Shown here piece by piece: positions 7,192 to 14,162 of a stretch of DNA of 15,121 nucleotides (positions within the stretch are counted from its first letter, which is position 1; every line of letters begins with the position of its first letter). The notes under the pieces were generated by a model. The model had not been told where the DNA came from. It ran no database searches and worked only from the letters and a program-made list of their open reading frames with translations. The position numbers and the translations under genes were made by a program. The DNA is from an uncultured Eubacterium sp. (lineage in GTDB: Bacteria > Bacillota > Clostridia > Lachnospirales > Lachnospiraceae): positions 1 through 15,121 of the forward strand of contig CAJOOU010000236.1 of the NCBI GenBank assembly GCA_905236735.1. Direction: 5' to 3'.

Positions 7192-8468
7192 CTATAGATA
7201 ATATCTTCCCTTCCCGGTCCGTTCGATACCATAGTAATCGGATAGCCGATTTTTTCCTCTACAAACTCAATGTATTTACGGCAGTTTTCCGGTAAATCCT
7301 CGTACTTTTTGATTCCCTGAATATCACACTTCCATCCCGGAAGACGCTCAATTACAGGCTTAGCCTTTTTAAGTTTCGAAGTTGTTGGGAAATCTGTTGT
7401 AATCTCTCCATCAACATCATAAGCTACACATACCGGAATCTCATCAAGATATCCCAAGACATCAAGTACGGTAAATGCAACATCCGTAGTCCCCTGCAAA
7501 CGGCATCCGTATTTTGAAGCCGGTATATCAAACCAGCCCATTCTTCTCGGGCGTCCTGTGGTAGCTCCGTACTCTCCGCCGTCTCCGCCTCTTCTTCTGA
7601 GTTCATCGGCAACATCCTCATCAAGAATCTCGGAAACAAACTCTCCTGCTCCTACAGCTGATGAATACGCCTTTACAACCGTTACCACCTTCTTAATCTC
7701 ATAAGGAGGGATTCCTGCTCCAACGCTGCCGTATCCGGCAAGTGTAGATGATGATGTAACCATTGGATAAATGCCGTGATCCGGATCTTTTAATGTACCG
7801 AGCTGACCTTCGAGGAGGATATTTTTACCCTCTTTAAGAGCCTTGTCAAGATATGCCGATACATCGCATACATATGGCTCAATCATTTCCTTGTATTTCA
7901 TGAGTTCATCATAAAGAGCCTCCTTTTCAAGCAGAGGTTTATGATACAAATGCTCTAAAAGGACATTTTTCTTATCACATACATTTTCTATCTTTTCCAT
8001 AAGGTTTTCTTTGGTATCGAAAAGTTCGCTTACCTGAAAACCGATTTTGGAGAATTTATCAGCATAGAAAGGCGCAATGCCTGATTTGGTCGAGCCGAAG
8101 GATTTTCCTCCGAGTCTTTCTTCCTCGTACTGGTCAAACAGTATATGGTAACTCATTACCATCTGAGCCCTTTCAGACACTAAAATTCGCGGTTTAGGCA
8201 CTCCTTTACCGGTTATATCATCTATTTCGCCGCATAAAATAGGGATATTAAGTGCAACTCCGTTTCCAATTATACAGGTTGTATGATCGTAAAACACGCC
8301 GCTCGGAAGAGAGTGAAGCGCAAACTTGCCGTATTTATTTTTAATGGTATGTCCTGCATTTGCTCCTCCCTGGAAACGGATGATTATATCCGCCTTTTCT
8401 GCCAGAGTGTCGGTAATTTTACCCTTACCTTCATCTCCCCAGTTTGCTCCTACTACTGCTGTAACCAT
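7188..8468 (-). CDS. purA: Adenylosuccinate synthetase
   Basis: Joins IMP and aspartate using GTP to make adenylosuccinate, the committed step to AMP. The 426 residues open with VVGANWGDEGKGK (catalytic D12), then GGANAGHT (H40), the catalytic pair of the family. Later come LLEGQLGTLKDPDHG and ATTGRPRRMGWFD. Some segments differ from the textbook form: YSSAVGAGEF, TDVAFTVLDVL where TKLDVL is common, and VSNGPGRED in place of VSTGPDR. Start ATG 8468 has AAGGAGG nine nt upstream; an upstream in-frame start would overlap the thioesterase gene and lacks a binding site. It follows the thioesterase by 13 nt and overlaps the HAD gene by 4 nt. No purine riboswitch is visible; expression appears to come from the operon promoter. 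Confidence 0.96.
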   Translation of the reverse strand: MVTAVVGANWGDEGKGKITDTLAEKADIIIRFQGGANAGHTIKNKYGKFALHSLPSGVFYDHTTCIIGNGVALNIPILCGEIDDITGKGVPKPRILVSERAQMVMSYHILFDQYEEERLGGKSFGSTKSGIAPFYADKFSKIGFQVSELFDTKENLMEKIENVCDKKNVLLEHLYHKPLLEKEALYDELMKYKEMIEPYVCDVSAYLDKALKEGKNILLEGQLGTLKDPDHGIYPMVTSSSTLAGYGSVGAGIPPYEIKKVVTVVKAYSSAVGAGEFVSEILDEDVADELRRRGGDGGEYGATTGRPRRMGWFDIPASKYGCRLQGTTDVAFTVLDVLGYLDEIPVCVAYDVDGEITTDFPTTSKLKKAKPVIERLPGWKCDIQGIKKYEDLPENCRKYIEFVEEKIGYPITMVSNGPGREDIIYR

Positions 8469-8481
8469 AATAGTATCCTCC

Positions 8482-8940
8482 TTAATCTGCCCCCGGTGCA
8501 TTAAATTCCACATCGAGTTTAAAATATGTCATTGTTGACTGTATCAGCATCCTGCCGCTGTCATCTTTTATGACAACATTATACACGCTTGTTGTCTTGC
8601 CGCATTTAACTTCATCGGCGCGGGCAGTAATCTTTTTTACCTTTCCCGAAAGACCGGCATTTAAATAACTTATTGAACTGTTAATGGTTGTAACCGCTCT
8701 TTTTCGCGAGACTGCCGCCGCTCCTCCGACAGAGTCGGCAAGGGCAAAAAGGCATCCTCCGTGAATCGAACCAATGGGATTTCCGTGATGCTCTTCTATA
8801 TCAATATGTCCTTCGGCATATCCCGGTCCGATTTCGTCTATAACTATTCCCACATGCGCCGCAAACCTGTTCACGCCGCTGTTTCTGTATCCGACAAGAG
8901 CCGCATAAAACTCCTCATCGGTCATTTCATTAAAATTCAT
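8482..8940 (-). CDS. Hotdog-fold acyl-CoA thioesterase (PaaI family)
   Basis: Probably hydrolyses an acyl- or aryl-CoA thioester in the cytoplasm; substrate not determinable here. The 152 residues carry the hallmark HHGNPIGSIHGG (51-62) with HGG at 60-62, followed by ALADS with the expected catalytic Asp at D69, as in PaaI, and a typical C-terminal strand pattern. The start chosen is ATG 8940, four nt after the ABC-F stop; earlier in-frame starts lie inside the ABC-F coding region. The Shine-Dalgarno is weak (TAGGA very close, GAAGAG further), which suggests coupling to ABC-F translation. Confidence 0.9.
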   Translation of the reverse strand: MNFNEMTDEEFYAALVGYRNSGVNRFAAHVGIVIDEIGPGYAEGHIDIEEHHGNPIGSIHGGCLFALADSVGGAAAVSRKRAVTTINSSISYLNAGLSGKVKKITARADEVKCGKTTSVYNVVIKDDSGRMLIQSTMTYFKLDVEFNAPGAD

Positions 8941-8944
8941 ATTC

Positions 8945-10591
8945 CTACTCTTCTGCCTCGTCTTCATCTTCGACATAAGTACTTGTACCCTGACGCTTTC
9001 TTGCCATTTCGTCATTCTCAAGATATTCGTCATATGTGGTAATCTTATCTATAATACCACCGTCCGGCAAAATCTCTATAATACGGTTTGCCGTGGTCTG
9101 CACTACCTGATGGTCGCGGGATGCAAAAAGCAGTACACCCGGGAATTTAATCATACCGTTGTTAAGTGCGGTAATCGACTCCATATCAAGGTGGTCTGTA
9201 GGCTCATCAAACATGAGTACATTAGAGCCCTCTATCATCATTTTCGAGAAAAGTACCCTTACCTTTTCTCCACCCGATAGTACCCTCATCTTCTTTACCC
9301 CGGCATCGCCCGGGAAAAGCATTCTTCCAAGGAAACCTCTGACATATGAAGCGTCCTTGATTTCTGAAAACTGGGTAAGCCAGTCGGCTATCGTAAGGTC
9401 GGTGTCAAAGATTTCAGTGTTGTCCTTGGGGAAGTATGACTGTGATGTCGTAACGCCCCACTTAAAACTTCCCTCATCCGGCTTGAGCTCTCCTGCAAGA
9501 ATCTGGAAAAGCACGGTCTTTGCTCTCTCGTTTCCGCCAACAAAAGCTATCTTGTCATCATGTCCGACAATAAAACTTACATTATCAAGAATCTTAACTC
9601 CGTCAATAGTCTTTGAAATACCCTCTACGGAAAGTACCTCATTACCAATTTCTCTTTCAGGTCTGAAATCAATATAAGGATACTTTCTGCTTGAAGGTTT
9701 AATCTCGTCAAGCTCGATTTTCTCAAGAGCCTTCTTTCTCGATGTAGCCTGCTTTGACTTTGAGGCATTTGCCGAGAATCTTGAAATAAACTCCTGAAGT
9801 TCCTTAATCTTTTCTTCTTTTTTCTTATTTGCTTCCTTCATCTGTTTAATGAGAAGCTGAGAAGACTCATACCAGAAATCATAGTTTCCGGCATAGAGCT
9901 GGATTTTGGCATAATCAATATCCGCAATATGAGTACATACCTTATTAAGGAAGTATCTGTCATGTGATACCACAATGACGGTATTGTCAAAGTTAATAAG
10001 AAATTCTTCCAGCCACTCTATAGCATCAAGGTCAAGGTTGTTTGTCGGCTCGTCCAAAAGCAGTATATCGGGATTGCCGAAAAGTGCCTGTGCCAAAAGT
10101 ACCTTCACCTTGCTTGCACCGTCAAGATTACCCATGATCTCATAATGAAGTTCCGTCTCAATTCCGAGTCCGTTTAAAAGCATGGCTGCATCCGACTCAG
10201 CGTTCCATCCGTCCATCTCGGCAAACTCGGCTTCGAGCTCAGATGCCCTGATACCGTCTTCATCCGAAAAATCTTCTTTCATATAAATAGCGTCTTTTTC
10301 CTTCATTATATCGTAAAGACGCTTGTTGCCCATAATTACGGTATCCATTACCGTAAACTCATCATATTTAAAGTGATCCTGCTGCAGGAAAGAAAGTCTT
10401 TGTCCCGGACTCATTGTCACATCACCCTTGGACGGTTCAAGCTGTCCGCTCAGGATTTTTAAGAATGTAGACTTTCCGGCACCGTTTGCACCGATAATAC
10501 CGTAGCAGTTGCCTTCGGTAAACTTAATGTTTACATCCTCAAAAAGTGCCTTCTTACCTATTCTTAAAGTTACATTATTTGCCTGTATCAT
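8945..10591 (-). CDS. ABC-F family ATPase, YkpA/YbiT-like ribosome-associated protein
   Basis: A soluble twin-ATPase protein without membrane segments; ABC-F proteins act at the ribosomal E site to help stalled or antibiotic-bound ribosomes. The first domain is intact: Walker A GANGAGKS (34-41), Walker B LLLLDEPTNNLD (177-187), H-loop H210, though the signature is degenerate (NLDGASK, about 155-161), as in YbiT/YkpA relatives. The charged linker (about 241-300) is followed by the second domain. There the Walker A position reads GGNERAKT (352-359), the signature LSGGE (438-442) and Walker B VLMFDEPTDHLD (458-469) are good, and the H-loop position is Arg492 (A-S-R-D-H). The 548 residues end in an acidic tail (EDEDEAEE). 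ATG 10591 has AGAGGT nine nt upstream. It is first in the operon. A role in antibiotic resistance is not implied; the subfamily is mostly housekeeping. Confidence 0.95.
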   Translation of the reverse strand: MIQANNVTLRIGKKALFEDVNIKFTEGNCYGIIGANGAGKSTFLKILSGQLEPSKGDVTMSPGQRLSFLQQDHFKYDEFTVMDTVIMGNKRLYDIMKEKDAIYMKEDFSDEDGIRASELEAEFAEMDGWNAESDAAMLLNGLGIETELHYEIMGNLDGASKVKVLLAQALFGNPDILLLDEPTNNLDLDAIEWLEEFLINFDNTVIVVSHDRYFLNKVCTHIADIDYAKIQLYAGNYDFWYESSQLLIKQMKEANKKKEEKIKELQEFISRFSANASKSKQATSRKKALEKIELDEIKPSSRKYPYIDFRPEREIGNEVLSVEGISKTIDGVKILDNVSFIVGHDDKIAFVGGNERAKTVLFQILAGELKPDEGSFKWGVTTSQSYFPKDNTEIFDTDLTIADWLTQFSEIKDASYVRGFLGRMLFPGDAGVKKMRVLSGGEKVRVLFSKMMIEGSNVLMFDEPTDHLDMESITALNNGMIKFPGVLLFASRDHQVVQTTANRIIEILPDGGIIDKITTYDEYLENDEMARKRQGTSTYVEDEDEAEE

Positions 10592-10627
10592 TTATTCATA
10601 CCTCTGTTTAACATTCTGTCTGTTTAT

Positions 10628-10644
10628 AAAGGAAACCTTCCTTT
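10628..10644. repeat. Short inverted repeat in the ABC-F leader
   Basis: AAAGGAA-ACC-TTCCTTT, a 7-bp stem with a 3-nt loop, within the presumed 5' leader of the ABC-F operon and about 37 nt before its ATG. In the direction of the operon it is not followed by T residues, so it does not look like a terminator. It may affect leader structure or be chance. Confidence 0.4.
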
Positions 10645-10662
10645 TTATTGCATACGGAATGT

Positions 10663-10691
10663 ATTGTATATTATATAACGAAATATTTCAA
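10663..10691 (-). promoter_or_regulatory. Candidate promoter of the ABC-F/purA/transporter operon
   Basis: On the minus strand, -35 TTGAAA (10691-10686), a 17-nt spacer, -10 TACAAT (10668-10663), each 5 of 6 consensus. Transcription would begin near 10656 and produce a leader of about 65 nt. A TATAAT also occurs in the spacer but has no suitable -35. The -35 begins only 5 nt past the MATE stop codon, and no terminator is seen between, so read-through from MATE is also possible. Confidence 0.55.
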
Positions 10692-10696
10692 GTACT

Positions 10697-12037
10697 TTAG
10701 GCGACGCCTTTTTCCTGCCATCTGCCGCGTCTGTATCTCCATATACACAGCACCAGCACATATAGCCATGCAATCGGAGATGATATGCAAAGTGCCCTGA
10801 AAGATATTGGGCTTGTGGCAAGAGAATATGAAATAATTACCCTTAGTCCCAGGGAGGTAAGAGTACAGAAAGCACAAAAAGACACATCCCCGGCTCCCTG
10901 GAGCAGTCCCACAAAGGCCTGGTACACACTGAAAAGAATGAAAAAAGGAGCTATTAGCCTGAGGTATTCTATTCCCATAGAAAGGGCATCTCCTTTAACT
11001 CCGAAAAATCCCACCAGACAGTCAGCAAACAAAAACGCCGCACAAGAAAGAACTGCCGTAGATACTGCCGTTACTTTAAGCACCTTATATAGCCCCTCTC
11101 TTACTCTTTCCGTTTTGCCGGCTCCGATGTTCTGGCCTGTAAATGTTGACATACCTACCATAAAACCCAAAGCAGGTATAACCAGATAACTTTCAAGCCT
11201 TGTGCCTGCTGTATATCCTGACATAAAGCTTGCCCCGAAACTGTTTACAAGTCTTTGCATGGCAATATGTCCGCATGATACTATGCACTGCTGCACTGTT
11301 GAAGGCACTCCGTACTTAAACAGTGATACACACATTCCGGTGTCAAAAACAAAGGTTTCCCTTGTGAGCTTAATCTCAGGATATCTTACAAACATATAGA
11401 TAACGCTCACTGCTGCGGAAACCGCCTGGGCAATTATTGTTGCAAGGGCTGCACCCGGCACCCCCATATCGAATTTAATAATGAATAACAGGTCGAGGCC
11501 AATATTTACACACGAAGAAATCAAAAGGAAATACAGCGTAGCCTTTGAATCCCCCAGAGCTCTTAAGACGGCTGCCACCGCATTGTAAATAAACTGAAAA
11601 ATAAGGCCATAGCAATATATCCTGAAATATCTTGTCGCATCATCAAGCTGCCCCTGTGGAACCGCCAGTATGGTTTTAAGCACCGGCTCTGCCGCCAGAC
11701 CTCCGAACACAGAAAAAACTATACCCAAAACACTTAGCAGTATAAGTGCGGTTGATACTGCTTTTTTTAGTTCAGTCTTTCTTCCGCCTCCGAAATACTG
11801 GGCTACTATAATACTTCCGCCGTTACTCATACCCATGGCAAAGGCCACATAAAATACGGTGAGAGGAGCACAGGTTCCAACGGAAGCAAGTGCACTCTCA
11901 CCTATAAACCGGCCTACAACAATACCATCCACCGTATTATACAGCTGTTGCAGGAAATACCCTGCCATAATAGGCAGGGTAAACATTACTACAAGAGGAA
12001 GGATTTTCCCTTCCGTCATATTCCCTTTATTTTCCAT
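10697..12037 (-). CDS. MATE-family multidrug/cation efflux protein
   Basis: Integral membrane antiporter that exports drugs or metabolites using an ion gradient. The 446 residues are hydrophobic throughout with the usual two-bundle layout of about 12 segments. The N-terminal motif PIMAGYFLQQLYNTVDG, then GRFIGESALASVG, is typical of MATE proteins of the MepA/DinF-like clostridial type. The repeat in the second half begins near LFKYGVPSTVQQ. Start ATG 12037 has AAGGAG seven nt upstream; a TTG five codons earlier is less likely. The first 11 bp overlap the end of the EAL-domain gene, so both are on one transcript and coupled. The substrate cannot be read from the sequence. Confidence 0.93.
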   Translation of the reverse strand: MENKGNMTEGKILPLVVMFTLPIMAGYFLQQLYNTVDGIVVGRFIGESALASVGTCAPLTVFYVAFAMGMSNGGSIIVAQYFGGGRKTELKKAVSTALILLSVLGIVFSVFGGLAAEPVLKTILAVPQGQLDDATRYFRIYCYGLIFQFIYNAVAAVLRALGDSKATLYFLLISSCVNIGLDLLFIIKFDMGVPGAALATIIAQAVSAAVSVIYMFVRYPEIKLTRETFVFDTGMCVSLFKYGVPSTVQQCIVSCGHIAMQRLVNSFGASFMSGYTAGTRLESYLVIPALGFMVGMSTFTGQNIGAGKTERVREGLYKVLKVTAVSTAVLSCAAFLFADCLVGFFGVKGDALSMGIEYLRLIAPFFILFSVYQAFVGLLQGAGDVSFCAFCTLTSLGLRVIISYSLATSPISFRALCISSPIAWLYVLVLCIWRYRRGRWQEKGVA

Positions 12038-13970
12038 ATCTTTCTCCTTCAAGATTAAAGAATACCCTCAATTTATCAATGGGCTCGGGTTTTGAATAAA
12101 TATAGCCCTGCAGATAATCTGCTCCGAATGCAAGACAAAGTTCCTCATCCTCCTCGGTTTCGACGCCTTCAAATACCAGTTCAAAGCCGTAACTTTTAAA
12201 TCCGGATGCAAGAGACGCAATAAGATTCTTTACATTATTATCATCGTGAGCCATCCTGATTATAGACTTGTCAAATTTGATAATATCAAAGCCCAGTTTA
12301 ATCATTCTCGTAAAGTTTGAATATCCCGTGCCGAAATCATCGAGATAGAAGCTGACATCATCAGCCTTGAGAGCCTCTATCTTCTCTTCTATCACATTGT
12401 AAGCACCCTCATCTTCACTTTCCGTAATCTCCAGAGCTATCCTGCCCTCAGGTATATCGTTTTCTTTAAGGATATTCAGCACTTCCTGATTGAATCCGTC
12501 AAGTAAAAGTTCGGAAACCGATATATTCACCGACAGTCTCTTTATATAGAATCCATCATCCAAAAGGCGTTTTAGCTCCTTACAGCTTTTGGAAAGCATG
12601 ATTAGACTCAGTCTGTGAATATAATCAAACTCTTCGGCAAGGTAGATAAACTCATCCGGATATATCATTCCCGTCTTCGGAAGCCTCATCCTCATGAGTG
12701 CCTCAGCGGTGGTAAACTTTCCTGTGGATACTTCCTTTACAGGCTGCGCATAAACAAAAATTCTCGGGTCATTCTTATCAAGTTTCTTGCAGATATCATC
12801 AAGCTGATTCAGGATGTATCTTACCCTTGCAAGCTTTTTGTATTCCTCATCATTTACAAACACATAGGTATTGTCCGGTATTCTGTTGTCATAATACATT
12901 ACTGCTGAAAGAAAGTCGGTAGCTGTTTGCATATAATGGGACGGCTCAAATGCCATAATCTTATACGGTATCTTAAATTCTTCATAATACTTCGGAAACA
13001 CCTCAACAATAAGGTATCTGAAGTATTCAAGCATGGCAGCCGGATCCTTGCGGCTGTATTTTTCTTCTATTGCAAGTATATAGGTATCTCCCTGCACTTT
13101 AAAGAGTCTCGCCTGCTTGTAATTTGTTCTCCAGAATTCATGAATGGCCTTACCGAAACTCTCCGGCAGCTCATCCATACCCCTGCCTAATTTAAATCTG
13201 ATGGTAAGGAAGGACATATTCTCATCCCTTCTTGTGGCTCCCTCTATGTAGTCCTTTAAAGCTCCCGTGCCGAGGGCTCCGGTAGAGAGTTCATAAGGAT
13301 GTGAATGAATCATTACAAACACGCCTATTACCGGAAGAAGGTAGGTAAATACTATATATGAATCATTACCAAGTACATTCTGTATTATTACTATTATTGA
13401 GCATAAGGTACCAAGGAAAATGAAAGTCCTTCTTACCTGGGTGATCAACCTGTTTCTGAAAACTATAAACAAAATAAGGATATAGAGCAGGCAGACAAAA
13501 TATGTGATGGTAAAAGGATTGAAAAACCGGGGATTAAACCACAGTCCGTCCTCGTTCCTGTAAAAACCGAAGTGGGTAATCTGTGAGACAGAATCCAAAA
13601 ACACTCCCACAATAACAATAAAGCCGGCGCTCCTTGCTATGATAAGGTTTGTCCTCTGCGGCAGAAGCATAAGATTTCTAAGATATATAATGTAAAGATA
13701 GAGGTTTGCAAGCATAATGTTGTTACTTACAAAGTGCATACTGAAGATACCGGCTATATCTCCCTTCCAGTATCTTATGACCATGTAAAACATAATATGC
13801 GCAAATGCCGCAATCCCCAAAAGTACGGACGACATTTTGAAAATATCGAAGTTCCTGTCTTTTGAGTAAGACATTGATGCATTAATAAGTACTCCCAATA
13901 CGATGCAAAGAATAAATGCTATCACATCGCCGACCGGCGTATAGCCTGCCACAATCTCTTGAATCTGCAT
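12027..13970 (-). CDS. Membrane-bound c-di-GMP phosphodiesterase (7TM, degenerate GGDEF, EAL)
   Basis: Predicted to hydrolyse the second messenger c-di-GMP to pGpG at the inner face of the membrane. Residues 1-222 hold about seven transmembrane segments (near 15-33, 44-66, 75-97, 108-127, 150-171, 181-199, 204-222), a possible sensor. Residues 230-380 resemble a GGDEF domain whose signature has become QGDTY (293-297), so cyclase activity is unlikely. The EAL domain (about 395-640) appears complete: E-A-L (423-425), VNIS (N482), EITE (E514, E517), DDFGTG (D544, D545), IKFD (K565), EGVE (E601, E604) and Q621. ATG 13970 has AAGGAAG about nine nt upstream. The gene is the first of a two-gene unit with MATE and diverges from nifJ. 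Confidence 0.93.
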   Translation of the reverse strand: MQIQEIVAGYTPVGDVIAFILCIVLGVLINASMSYSKDRNFDIFKMSSVLLGIAAFAHIMFYMVIRYWKGDIAGIFSMHFVSNNIMLANLYLYIIYLRNLMLLPQRTNLIIARSAGFIVIVGVFLDSVSQITHFGFYRNEDGLWFNPRFFNPFTITYFVCLLYILILFIVFRNRLITQVRRTFIFLGTLCSIIVIIQNVLGNDSYIVFTYLLPVIGVFVMIHSHPYELSTGALGTGALKDYIEGATRRDENMSFLTIRFKLGRGMDELPESFGKAIHEFWRTNYKQARLFKVQGDTYILAIEEKYSRKDPAAMLEYFRYLIVEVFPKYYEEFKIPYKIMAFEPSHYMQTATDFLSAVMYYDNRIPDNTYVFVNDEEYKKLARVRYILNQLDDICKKLDKNDPRIFVYAQPVKEVSTGKFTTAEALMRMRLPKTGMIYPDEFIYLAEEFDYIHRLSLIMLSKSCKELKRLLDDGFYIKRLSVNISVSELLLDGFNQEVLNILKENDIPEGRIALEITESEDEGAYNVIEEKIEALKADDVSFYLDDFGTGYSNFTRMIKLGFDIIKFDKSIIRMAHDDNNVKNLIASLASGFKSYGFELVFEGVETEEDEELCLAFGADYLQGYIYSKPEPIDKLRVFFNLEGERYGK

Positions 13971-14008
13971 AACTCATCTTCCTTTTCAAAGTAAAACTAC
14001 TACTTTAT

Positions 14009-14037
14009 ATTTTATATGTATTACTACAATTTGGCAA
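14009..14037 (-). promoter_or_regulatory. Candidate promoter for the EAL-MATE operon
   Basis: On the minus strand, -35 TTGCCA (14037-14032), a 17-nt spacer and -10 TAAAAT (14014-14009), both 5 of 6. The start would be near 14002 with a leader of about 32 nt. It diverges from the nifJ promoter, with about 50 bp between the two -35 boxes. Confidence 0.5.
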
Positions 14038-14086
14038 TGAAAAAAATTATTCACAAAAATTTCGGATTGTATTTAAAAAAAAACAA

Positions 14087-14115
14087 TTGACGACTAAGCC
14101 CCGTAATGATATATT
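14087..14115 (+). promoter_or_regulatory. Strong extended -10 promoter for nifJ
   Basis: TTGACG (14087-14092), a 17-nt spacer and TATATT (14110-14115) preceded by TG at 14107-14108, the extended -10 element. Long A-tracts just upstream (14073-14083) look like an UP element. The start would be near 14122, with a leader of about 41 nt ending in AGGAGG. This combination fits a highly expressed central metabolic gene. Confidence 0.7.
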
Positions 14116-14162
14116 GATTTTGTGTACTAAAATAAAAACAATATTTCTCAGGAGGAAAATCC

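Noticed and set aside
8482..9033. Longer thioesterase start extending into the ABC-F gene
   Set aside because: The added residues are the antisense-free frame shadow of the ABC-F acidic tail, do not look like the PaaI family N-terminus, and the family-length protein starts at 8940.
10699..10713. AGGCGACGCCTTTTT as a terminator
   Set aside because: The T-run is on the plus strand inside the 3' end of the minus-strand MATE gene, the real stem is only 4 bp with a 3-nt loop, and no plus-strand gene ends there.
13971..14162. c-di-GMP riboswitch or Rex operator in the EAL/nifJ divergent region
   Set aside because: No GEMM-like conserved core and no TTGTTAA...TTAACAA palindrome is visible; only promoter elements and A-tracts.
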